From: DAIDKA01 sp036498905
Lineage (GTDB): Bacteria; Pseudomonadota; Gammaproteobacteria; Steroidobacterales; Steroidobacteraceae
Length of the DNA: 64,000 bases
NCBI GenBank assembly: GCA_036498905.1
Contig: DASYER010000126.1
Coordinates: forward strand, 60,194-124,193
Direction: 5' to 3'
The notes beneath the pieces were generated by a model. The model was not told where the DNA came from. It searched no databases and saw only the letters and a program-made list of their open reading frames with translations. The position numbers and the translations under genes are program-made. Shown in pieces: positions 34,901 through 41,252 of this stretch (position 1 is the first letter of the stretch; every line of letters begins with the position of its first letter).

Positions 34901-35175
34901 AACACGTCGGAGCTGACCGTGACCAGCGGGCTCGAGGATTCCAGGTCTTTGCTGCGCTGAATGCGCGAGCCGGTGACCACCACCTCCTCGAGCGGGCTGG
35001 CCTGGGCTTCAGGTGTCTCCTGCGCCTGTGCCGTCTGGTACATCGCCGCGGCCAGTACGGCCGCGATCGTGGCGTGCACCAGGTATCGCGAACCAGACCG
35101 CCCGCCAGGCGCGGATTTCGCCGTCACCTGGAATTTCGCGGCGTGCCGCGACAACACTTTATCTTTAGTAGTCAT
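31936..35175 (-). CDS. TonB-dependent outer-membrane receptor 2
   Basis: This 1079-residue protein has an extended N-terminus and signal segment (YLVHATIAAVLAAAMYQTAQA), the TonB-box region LEEVVVTGSRIQRSKD, a plug with NALNQLPQFIPAQTQF, ATINLRGLGTNRTLVLLDGR and VEVVTGGASAVYGADAIAGV, and a long beta barrel ending in a strand (FYLSVKAKL). GAGGGGGC precedes the ATG. It heads the operon containing the metallo-beta-lactamase fusion, DUF6152, secreted protein and DUF6644 pair. The ligand is unknown. The two receptors in this window share the plug signature but differ in barrel length. Confidence 0.92.
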   Translation of the reverse strand: MTTKDKVLSRHAAKFQVTAKSAPGGRSGSRYLVHATIAAVLAAAMYQTAQAQETPEAQASPLEEVVVTGSRIQRSKDLESSSPLVTVSSDVLTNISTVGVENALNQLPQFIPAQTQFVNSDNSPSATDVPGAATINLRGLGTNRTLVLLDGRRAQPSSVALVVDVNSIPEAAIDHVEVVTGGASAVYGADAIAGVVNFRLKNHFQGAELDAQTGITQQGDGMESRLSATLGTDFAEHRGNILTILEWAKRDAVYQSNRSFFSDSWTDPFSNSAMAQLFSFNDYNPAGNLPTSAAVNSIFGNIGVPTTTAFWFNTDQTLFKNSFVAGNPAASTAGFDSALPANTSRQGNQNNILNQHFADSYVSSPMTRYSMFTKVNYNLTDSITAFFQGNFSENNVSSLTLATPSRSSWVVTLPYCSDQTLAAGTNPTCAATRASHPVPTQLATLLDSRASRDAPWTLESTLFYLGPRIADITTNVFQVMAGLDGALPVKDWTWEAYVSHGETSIDDNMESGFASVQRYGNILNAPSNGTNLNLGGYGAGYTSSGLSAGLGAQVNCTSGLPVFSAASFTPSKDCVNAIGLEPNTRTHIQQDVVEVTSQGGIFNLPAGELRGSLGLDWRRDYGVFSPDPDLDSNSVYETVAGNFTTAGAQGATEVKEVYGELLVPVLKDLPAIKSLNLELGDRFSEYNTAGNTSTWKALLNWAPVSFLTFRGGLQYAVRAPNIAELYIGNSEAAVTFPYGDPCAGANTTAPWGNVASNPNRAKVQALCGSIIGKFDPTSPYFVNPSTYPGGSGSFLASENEIITGNANLKPETAHTVTVGTVFRSPFDNPALRSLTATVDYYKINMTDTIGVIDSVTVYQNCFNYNGVSNPNYDPNNSFCQLIGRQTTNGGRAFTTALYSNLGTLNTSGLDYTFNWRAALQDMFGHGLPGTLGFHVSGTWLMSYKQQTAPSAAIVQLAGTGSTTGTSYYSYRTFSGLSYEVGPASVEVDWTHLPTIENVIQASQPNTTVQPTRQYNLFNLSAGWEFNQNLSMRFGVDNLFDRQAPVVGAQPGVTDGAGSTNASIYDVLGRRFYLSVKAKL

Positions 35176-35307
35176 GCCCCCTCACCTTCTTTTTCTGAAT
35201 AGATGCAACTTGTGTGTCACAAACAAAACACAAGCACGAAAACCATGCGCAGACCCTATGTCTTCATTTGCGCGCGAACGTCTACGAGCGTCAGACTGAG
35301 AAATCGA

Positions 35308-35460
35308 TCATCTACCGGCAACGCCAGTGCCACGAGTGCGCCAGGACGCATTGCCGGGAATCTTTGAGGATTTCATTGGCTGGGTATCAACGGCGCATCG
35401 GCTGGAAAATCCGATGCCCTTGCGAGACGGTCTTTGCCGAACGCGTTGACACCGCAACAT
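35308..35460 (-). pseudogene. 50-codon relic frame below leader copy B
   Basis: An ATG at 35460 sits at the same place relative to leader copy B as the ankyrin start does to copy A. The first bases also match: ATG-TG--GTGTCA-CGC-TTCGGCA-AG is shared, with an extra base here that shifts the frame. The frame ends after 50 codons and shows no signal peptide or repeat. I read it as the decayed 5' end of an ankyrin-operon-like gene, or less likely a leader peptide for the receptor gene 132 bases downstream. Confidence 0.4.
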
Positions 35461-35570
35461 TTAGGCTTCCCCCTTGAAGCCAAGAATCGCTGGCATGGAC
35501 GTTAACGCGCGGCGAATGCCTCGGCCATCTTTTTCCCACCGGGTGCTATGAGGATATTTCATATCGTTAT
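35458..35570 (-). repeat. Leader repeat copy B, upstream of TonB receptor 2
   Basis: Copy B shares its ordered blocks with 27085-27180, including TGCTA-GAGGATATTTCA-TCG at 35543-35566 and GAAGCC near 35475. It carries an AAGGGGGAAGCC ribosome-binding-like element in front of the ATG at 35460. It may drive the receptor operon from a distance, or be a remnant of duplication. Confidence 0.5.
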
Positions 35571-35918
35571 GCAAACGTTGGTTATTCCCAACAGCGATTG
35601 AAAAACTTTCGTGCGCCGCAGACGCGCGATGTTGCATGCGTTGCTGCTTGGCGCGTCGCGCCGCGCACCTCCGGCAGTCCCATCAGAACCGTTGTATTTA
35701 CAACGGTTGCGTGTTCGGGCGAGGCATGGGCGAGGACGAGTACTGACTCCATTGCATTGATCCGAACTCCGACTTGCATGAATTGCACACCGATGCAGTA
35801 ACCATGCACGCTGGGCAACCCCGTCCGGCATTGCCGATTCAAGCCGCGGAGCGTCGATCAAGTTCGTGACTTGAGTACAATGCTAAGGTTCCCACCCCAA
35901 GCGATTGCGGAGACGACC

Positions 35919-37916
35919 ATGACGGCACCCGTGAATGATGAGAAAGGCGCAAAACTGCCTCGCCGCCTTTTTTTGAAGGGCGCCGCGCTCGGCGGGGTGG
36001 CCGTGGCTGCCGGACCTGTCGCCGCACCCCTGGTGATGGCGCAGACCGAGGGCGCGGCGGGAGCCGACACCGCTCGCCCACGCACTGCTGACCCCACTCA
36101 GCCCCGTCCGGCGACGCCTGCCCCCAGGTCCGAGGAAACCTCGATTCGCGACCGGTCGGTCACGTATGCGAGCTGCGGCGGCGACTACATGGTCGACGTG
36201 CTGCGCAGTCTGGGCATCGAGTATTTCGCGGCCACGCCCGGCAACACGTTCATGGGCATGCACGAGGCGGTGATCAACTACGGAATGCTGACCCAGCCGC
36301 CGCTGCGTTTCATAACGACGATGCATGAAGAGGCCTCGGTGGCCATGGCACATGGCTACGCCAAGATCGAAGGCAAGCCGATGGCGTGCATGATGCATAC
36401 GACCGTGGGTCTGCAGCATGGATCGATGGCGATCTACAACGCCTATGCCGACCGCGTGCCGATCTTCATGATGGTGGGTGCCTGGATCGATGCAGCGCGC
36501 CGTCCCAATGCGGTCGATTGGATGCATGCGGCCAGCGACGGTCCGGCAATGGTCCGGGATTTCACCAAGTGGGACGATACGCCGGGGTCACTGCGTCACT
36601 TCAGCGAGTCCGCGGTGCGGGCCTATCGATTCTGCATGACTCCCCCGTACGGACCGACGCTGTTGGCCGTCGACACGCTCATGCAGGAAGATGAGATCCC
36701 CGGGGGCGCAAAGGCCGCCCCGCCGATTCCCAAGCTGCCGCATGTGTCGCCTCCGGCAGGCGAGGAAGGCGCAGTGCGGGAAGCGGCGCGGCTGCTGGTC
36801 AATGCCGAGCATCCGATCATTTATGCGGACCGCGTTGCACGCACTCCGGAAGGCCTGAAGCTGATGGTTCAGCTCGCGGAAGCCCTGCAGGCGCCCGTCT
36901 GCGACAGCAACAATCGGATGAATTTCCCCTGGCGCCATCCCTTGAACCAGAGTCGTCGGCTGCGCTCGATGTTGGGCGATGCCGACGTGGTCATCGCTCT
37001 GGAGCCGGGCGATCCGTTCTCTTTATTCAATCAAATCGACGCCAAGGGAAATGTACAGTCGGCGTTGCCCACCGGGGCGCGCAAGATCACGATCTCGTCG
37101 GTCGAGCTCATGCCGAAAGGCAATTACCAGGATCTGCAGCGCCTGGCGCCGGGCATAGACATCGCAATGGCCGCGGACGCGGAAGCGACGTTGCCGATGC
37201 TCATCGAGGAGGTCAGAAAGCAGATGCCCGCCGGCCGGCGCGGCATGCTCGAGGCTCGCGGCAAGGCGTTCGCGCAGGCACATCGGGAGGACATGGAGGC
37301 TTTCAAGGAATCGGCGGCGGTCGGCTGGGACGAAAGCCCGATCTCAACGGCCCGCATGTGCATGGAAATCTACGAGCAGATCAAGTCTGAGGACTGGTCG
37401 CTGCTCTCCCCGTCCGCGTTCCAGGGCAATACCCCGCAGGCCCTGTGGACCGCCGACAAGCACTATCAATACATCGGCTCCCACGGTGCCGCCGGTATCG
37501 GCTACATAACCCCCGCGACGCTCGGCGCGGCGCTCGCCAATCAGAAATACGGACGGCTCAGCATCAGTATCATCGGGGATGGCGATCTGATGTTCAGCCC
37601 GGGCGTTCTGTGGACCGCCGCCCACGAGCGGATTCCGATCCTCTATGTGGTTCACAATAATCGGGCGTATCACACGGAGATCATGCAGCTGCAGGCCATT
37701 GCCAACCGCCGGCAGCGCGGCATCGACCGCGTTCATATCGGCTGCCGCATCGAGGATCCCCACATCGACTATGCGGCGATGGCTCGCGGCATGGGCATGC
37801 ATGGTGAAGGGCCCATCGAGAATCCAAGCGACCTCGGGCCGGCGCTGAGGCGTGCCCTGGCCGTGGTGCGCAAGGGCCTGCCGGCTCTCGTTGACGTCGT
37901 CTCACAGGGGCGCTGA
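35919..37916 (+). CDS. Tat-exported thiamine-diphosphate-dependent enzyme
   Basis: The ATG at 35919 has GGAG at 6 bases and places a twin-arginine signal at the N-terminus (LPRRLFLKGAALGGVAVAAG), giving 665 residues. The three domains of acetolactate-synthase/benzoylformate-decarboxylase enzymes follow: a pyrimidine-binding domain with the catalytic Glu in MHEEASVAMAHGYAK, a central domain, and a PP domain with the cofactor motif IIGDGDLMFSPG ending in VVHNN. It should decarboxylate or ligate a 2-oxo acid, but outside the cytoplasm, which is unusual for this class. The next gene, 3 bases downstream, encodes a cytochrome c, suggesting oxidative decarboxylation with electrons passed to haem. 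Confidence 0.83.
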   Translation: MTAPVNDEKGAKLPRRLFLKGAALGGVAVAAGPVAAPLVMAQTEGAAGADTARPRTADPTQPRPATPAPRSEETSIRDRSVTYASCGGDYMVDVLRSLGIEYFAATPGNTFMGMHEAVINYGMLTQPPLRFITTMHEEASVAMAHGYAKIEGKPMACMMHTTVGLQHGSMAIYNAYADRVPIFMMVGAWIDAARRPNAVDWMHAASDGPAMVRDFTKWDDTPGSLRHFSESAVRAYRFCMTPPYGPTLLAVDTLMQEDEIPGGAKAAPPIPKLPHVSPPAGEEGAVREAARLLVNAEHPIIYADRVARTPEGLKLMVQLAEALQAPVCDSNNRMNFPWRHPLNQSRRLRSMLGDADVVIALEPGDPFSLFNQIDAKGNVQSALPTGARKITISSVELMPKGNYQDLQRLAPGIDIAMAADAEATLPMLIEEVRKQMPAGRRGMLEARGKAFAQAHREDMEAFKESAAVGWDESPISTARMCMEIYEQIKSEDWSLLSPSAFQGNTPQALWTADKHYQYIGSHGAAGIGYITPATLGAALANQKYGRLSISIIGDGDLMFSPGVLWTAAHERIPILYVVHNNRAYHTEIMQLQAIANRRQRGIDRVHIGCRIEDPHIDYAAMARGMGMHGEGPIENPSDLGPALRRALAVVRKGLPALVDVVSQGR

Positions 37917-37919
37917 ACA

Positions 37920-38315
37920 ATGAAGACATTCGCAACAAGGACGGGGCGCCTGGCGCGTGTGAGCAGATTTTTTCTCGCGTTTTCGTTGCTACTTGCCGGT
38001 ACTTCGGTCGGCGTGGCCGCCGGACCCGGTGGCGATGCGATCCGTGGAAAACAGCTCTATCTGGATACGGGCTGCTATCAGTGTCATGGCACGCGAGGCG
38101 CAGGCGGGGCCGGGCCGCGCTTGGCGCCGGCAGTGCTGCCGATCGAGGCCTATAAACTGCAACTGCGGCACCCCCGCATCCGCATGCCCATCTATACCAC
38201 TGTCGTGATGTCGGACGCGGATGTTGCGGACATCTACGCGTTCCTGCTCACGATACCCAAGGGCAAAAGCGCCGCGGAGATTCCGCTGCTCAAAGGAATA
38301 GCCCCGATACCGTGA
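37920..38315 (+). CDS. Small periplasmic cytochrome c
   Basis: This 131-residue protein has a signal peptide (SRFFLAFSLLLAGTSVGVAA) and one haem-c site CYQCH in GKQLYLDTGCYQCHGTRGAG. A probable axial Met lies in HPRIRMPIYT, followed by the conserved helix SDADVADIYAFLLTIP typical of class I c-type cytochromes. It starts 3 bases after the thiamine-diphosphate enzyme gene, so the two are tightly cotranscribed. It is the likely electron acceptor for that enzyme. Confidence 0.87.
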   Translation: MKTFATRTGRLARVSRFFLAFSLLLAGTSVGVAAGPGGDAIRGKQLYLDTGCYQCHGTRGAGGAGPRLAPAVLPIEAYKLQLRHPRIRMPIYTTVVMSDADVADIYAFLLTIPKGKSAAEIPLLKGIAPIP

Positions 38316-38358
38316 GCGCTATCACTCCGATTTACCAAGCGCATCCGCAGAGATTCGT

Positions 38359-39030
38359 ATGCACATAATGGAAGGATATCTACCCGGCAGCCACTGCGTC
38401 GCCTGGGGCCTGGCCTCGGCCCCATTCGTCGCGGCCGGAGGGTATCGGCTGAAGAAAGTGGTCCGCGAGCATCCACAGTTGAAAATGTTGCTCGCCGCCT
38501 CAGGCGCCTATGTATTCGTACTTTCGGCGCTGAAGATGCCCTCTGTGACCGGAAGTTGCTCGCACCCCACCGGAACCGGACTGGCTGCGGCACTGTTTGG
38601 GCCGACGGTCACGACAGTCCTCAGTGCCATCGTGCTGTTGTTTCAGGCGCTGCTGTTGGCCCACGGTGGCCTGACGACTCTCGGCGCCAATATCTTCTCC
38701 ATGGGAATCGTGGGACCGTTCCTCGCATACGGGCTATTTCGCGGTCTTCCCCGCCTGGGATTCAGTATGGGCTCCACTATATTTGCCGCCGCCACATTGG
38801 GCGATCTGAGCACCTACTGTGTGACCTCACTGCAGCTCGCCCTGGCCTTTCCCGACCCGGTCGGCGGAATTCTGGGGGCTACGGTCAAGTTCCTGGGTGT
38901 CTTCGCCATCACGCAGGTACCGCTGGCCATCAGTGAGGGGCTGCTGACCGTGATCGTCTGGAACCTGCTGCAGAAATACAGCCGTGACGAGCTGAATATA
39001 CTCAGCCCCTCGACCGGGAAGGTCGCCTGA
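38359..39030 (+). CDS. cbiM: Cobalt/nickel ECF transporter substrate-binding subunit CbiM
   Basis: This 223-residue membrane protein begins with MHIMEGYLPGSHCVAWG. The N-terminal M-H with the following His and Glu is the metal-binding signature of CbiM/NikM. Further matches are SGAYVFVLSALKMPSVTGSC, SHPTGTGLAAALFGPTVTTV and LLLAHGGLTTLGANIFSMGI. It selects Co2+ (or Ni2+) in the CbiMNQO complex. It overlaps cbiN by one base. The gap from the cytochrome gene is only 43 bases, so it may be read from the same transcript. I found no B12 riboswitch in that gap. Confidence 0.93.
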   Translation: MHIMEGYLPGSHCVAWGLASAPFVAAGGYRLKKVVREHPQLKMLLAASGAYVFVLSALKMPSVTGSCSHPTGTGLAAALFGPTVTTVLSAIVLLFQALLLAHGGLTTLGANIFSMGIVGPFLAYGLFRGLPRLGFSMGSTIFAAATLGDLSTYCVTSLQLALAFPDPVGGILGATVKFLGVFAITQVPLAISEGLLTVIVWNLLQKYSRDELNILSPSTGKVA

Positions 39031-39347
39031 TGCTGCGGCGAAATCTGCTGCTGCTATTGGGCGTTTTGATTCTTGTCATTGTGCCGTTGGTCTTTCACAG
39101 CAAGACCGCCACCTTTTCCGGTTCGGATGATCAGGCGTCCGCGATGGTCCGAAGTCTCAGGCCCGGCTACCAGCGCTGGGTAGTTCCCCTGTGGACGCCG
39201 CCCAGCCCGGAGGTCGAGAGTCTGCTGTTCGCCCTGCAGGCAGGTCTGGGCGCGGGGTTGCTCGGTTACTACTTTGGGCGTCGCAGCGGCTTTGCAGAAG
39301 CGCGCGAAGCCGCGAATCGGTTGCGCGACATTGATCGGGCGGATTGA
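39030..39347 (+). CDS. cbiN: Cobalt transport protein CbiN
   Basis: This 105-residue protein has two membrane helices (LLLLLGVLILVIVPLVFHS and LLFALQAGLGAGLLGYYFG), joined by a periplasmic loop with FSGSDDQASAMVRSLRPGY. That is the CbiN layout, where the loop follows the F-x-G-x-D-x-x-A pattern. It is the auxiliary subunit that loads metal into CbiM. Its order between cbiM and cbiQ supports the call. Confidence 0.9.
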   Translation: MLRRNLLLLLGVLILVIVPLVFHSKTATFSGSDDQASAMVRSLRPGYQRWVVPLWTPPSPEVESLLFALQAGLGAGLLGYYFGRRSGFAEAREAANRLRDIDRAD

Positions 39348-40077
39348 CCGCAATGCTCAGACCAACCGATGGCGGTGGTTGCCGGTTGTCGAGAAGGCGG
39401 TATTCGCGATCGGCCTGATGATCGCCTCCCTCTTGAGCCACGGTTGGGCTGTTCAGGGAATCATCGTCGTGCTCGTTGCGTTTCTGCTGATTTTTGGCGC
39501 GCGCATATCGGCTCGCGATCTGCTCACAACGGCCGCCATTCCGCTCGGCTTCATACTCACCAGTACACTGGCGCAACTCGTGACGCTCCATTTTGATCAC
39601 GGCGCGCCTCATCTGGGTCTGTCCTGGACGACGTGGCATTCCGCGGCCTACACCGGGGTACGCAGCTTCGCTTGTGTGCTCGCGTTGCTGGGGCTCGCGC
39701 TGACGACGCCCCTGCCGGACATCCTGGGGCTCTTGCGCCGTGTGGGCGTGAGTTCGGAAATCAACGATATTGCGCTGATGATGTTCCGCTTCATCTGGCT
39801 GCTCCTGGACTGTGCCGAGCGCGGTACTCAATCCCAGGCCAATCGGCTCGGCTACAGTACCTATCCTCGAACGATGCGTTCGCTCGGAATGCTCGGCGCC
39901 GCGCTCCTGCCGCGGGCGCTCGGCCGGGCGCAACGTCTGGAGTCCGGCCTCGCGGCACGCGGCTATGACGGGGAATTGCGCTTCATACAGCAGGCCGCGC
40001 CGGCATCCGTTCCACGGCTTGCGCTCATCCTGATTGTCGTCGCAGTCGCAGCGATCGCCGGCCGAGTATTGCCTTAA
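39331..40077 (+). CDS. cbiQ: ECF transporter transmembrane subunit CbiQ
   Basis: This is the energy-coupling membrane subunit. Family members start near x-I-D-R-x-A-x-T-N-R-W-R, seen here as RIDRNAQTNRWRWLPVVEK, so the start should be the TTG at 39331 (248 residues) or the ATT at 39343. No ATG fits, and the frame overlaps the end of cbiN. The C-terminal coupling helices carry LESGLAARGYDGELRF, containing the A-x-x-x-R-G motif that contacts the ATPase. Its stop overlaps the start of cbiO by one base. Confidence 0.87.
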   Translation: MIGRIDRNAQTNRWRWLPVVEKAVFAIGLMIASLLSHGWAVQGIIVVLVAFLLIFGARISARDLLTTAAIPLGFILTSTLAQLVTLHFDHGAPHLGLSWTTWHSAAYTGVRSFACVLALLGLALTTPLPDILGLLRRVGVSSEINDIALMMFRFIWLLLDCAERGTQSQANRLGYSTYPRTMRSLGMLGAALLPRALGRAQRLESGLAARGYDGELRFIQQAAPASVPRLALILIVVAVAAIAGRVLP

Positions 40078-40901
40078 TGCTTGAAATGACTGGCGTCGAC
40101 TACTCCTATCCGGGTGAAGTGCCGGCGCTGCGCGACGTTGCTCTATCGCTGGCGCCCAGGGAGAAGGTCGCGGTGCTGGGCGCGAATGGCGCCGGCAAGA
40201 GCACTCTTCTCAATGTAATGAATGGCTCGCTGCGCCCCACCAAAGGCACCGTGCGACTGCAAGGCCGGGAGATACGCTACAACCGGGCCGGGTTGCGGGA
40301 ACTGCGCAGTCAGGTCGGGATGGTGTTGCAGGATCCTGATGATCAGCTGTTTGCGGCCAGTGTGTTTGAAGACGTTTCGTTCGGCCCGGTGAATCAGGAC
40401 CTGGCCACCGACGCAGTGGTGACTCGAGTGGAGGCGGCGCTGGCAACGATGGAAATTACGGACCTGCGCGATCGCCCCACACATATGCTCAGCTTCGGGC
40501 AGCGCAAGCGCGTCGCAATCGCCGGGATCCTTGCCATGCAACCGGGCTACCTGCTGCTCGACGAACCGACGGCGGGCCTTGATCCCCTTGGAACACGGCA
40601 ACTCATGTCGACGCTGGATCGCGTGTGCAAGGCCAATACCGCCATCATGCTTGCGACACATGACGTTGACGGTGCGTACGCCTGGGCAGATCGGGTAATT
40701 ATATTCAACGCCGGTCGGATCGTATTCAATGGTGATCCAGACCGCGCTTTCGACGATCAGGACCTTCTGCATCAGCTGCGGATGCGGCCCCCTCTGACAT
40801 GGGAGATCGCACGAGCGCTCCAGGCCGCCGGCTTGATTGATGAAGCCAAGTCGCTGCCACGCGATCGCGAGGCCCTGATAGGCTCGATCCAGCGAAGGTA
40901 A
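40077..40901 (+). CDS. cbiO: ECF transporter ATP-binding subunit CbiO
   Basis: This 274-residue ABC ATPase has Walker A GANGAGKSTLLNVM, Q-loop VLQDPDDQLFAASVFEDV (the DDQ-F form typical of CbiO/EcfA), signature MLSFGQRKRVAIAG, Walker B YLLLDEPTAGLDP and switch His in ATHD. It powers metal uptake through CbiQ and CbiM. It ends the plus-strand operon; the following 350 bases separate it from a convergent beta-glucosidase gene. Confidence 0.95.
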   Translation: MLEMTGVDYSYPGEVPALRDVALSLAPREKVAVLGANGAGKSTLLNVMNGSLRPTKGTVRLQGREIRYNRAGLRELRSQVGMVLQDPDDQLFAASVFEDVSFGPVNQDLATDAVVTRVEAALATMEITDLRDRPTHMLSFGQRKRVAIAGILAMQPGYLLLDEPTAGLDPLGTRQLMSTLDRVCKANTAIMLATHDVDGAYAWADRVIIFNAGRIVFNGDPDRAFDDQDLLHQLRMRPPLTWEIARALQAAGLIDEAKSLPRDREALIGSIQRR

Positions 40902-40963
40902 GCCACGTGGCGAGGCCGTTTGAACTTCCTATGTGCGTGGCCATGCGACCGCGCCCGCACAGA

Positions 40964-41194
40964 TCAAGTCTTCTCTTCGTGGTGAACTACCACATGAGAC
41001 CGCTGTTGCGGGCTGATCATAGGCGAGGCAAGGATCAGTGCCGCTTGTGAATTGGGAACTTGGCCGAGATACCCGAACGCGAATACCTGAAAGCATGCGA
41101 TAAGGGCGCAAATAGCGGTGCGGCGTGATAGTTGCGACCGTAGCTGCTTCGCCACGACCCGCCACAGAATCTTGCGCGCGACTGATCTATCCAT
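40964..41194 (-). CDS. Possible small membrane/secreted protein (weak)
   Basis: This 76-codon frame begins basic (MDRSVARKILWRVVAKQL) and has one hydrophobic stretch (AICALIACFQVFAFGYL), so it could encode a tiny exported or membrane protein. Against it, the start lies inside the 41167-41235 inverted repeat, no ribosome binding site is clear and no family was recognised. I rate it as doubtful. Confidence 0.2.
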   Translation of the reverse strand: MDRSVARKILWRVVAKQLRSQLSRRTAICALIACFQVFAFGYLGQVPNSQAALILASPMISPQQRSHVVVHHEEKT

Positions 41195-41235
41195 CTCGAG
41201 CAGCGTAGATCAGGCGCTGCCTGCGTGCAAGATTC
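41167..41235. repeat. Large imperfect inverted repeat, possible terminator or MITE-like element
   Basis: Outer arms GAATCTTGCGCGC (41167-41179) and GCGTGCAAGATTC (41223-41235) pair at 12 of 13 positions, the other being G-T. Inner arms CTGATCTA (41182-41189) and TAGATCAG (41206-41213) pair perfectly. It lies between convergent genes. No T-run follows on either side, so a role as terminator is uncertain. Confidence 0.5.
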
Positions 41236-41252
41236 TCCCTGGCAGTCGGCCG

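Larger units (their letters stand above)
35176..35918. other. Divergent intergenic region with relic leader (743 bp)
   Basis: This gap separates TonB receptor 2 (minus) from the thiamine-diphosphate enzyme (plus). It holds leader copy B and a 50-codon relic frame. The remaining 35570-35918 shows no supported gene: the overlapping small frames there are poor and have no domain. Promoters for both flanking operons must lie here. Confidence 0.5.
40902..41252. other. Convergent intergenic region (351 bp)
   Basis: This stretch lies between cbiO (plus) and the beta-glucosidase (minus). It holds one large imperfect inverted repeat (41167-41235) and one weak small frame (40964-41194). Nothing else is supported. 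Confidence 0.5.

Noticed and set aside
35559..35861. 100-codon minus-strand frame between receptor 2 and the thiamine-diphosphate enzyme
   Set aside because: No domain, no signal and a low-complexity Arg/Cys composition; it overlaps the leader repeat at its end.
38385..38395. Possible B12-box (GCCACTG) of a cobalamin riboswitch near cbiM
   Set aside because: The match lies inside the cbiM coding sequence, and the gap before cbiM is only 43 bases, too short for the aptamer.
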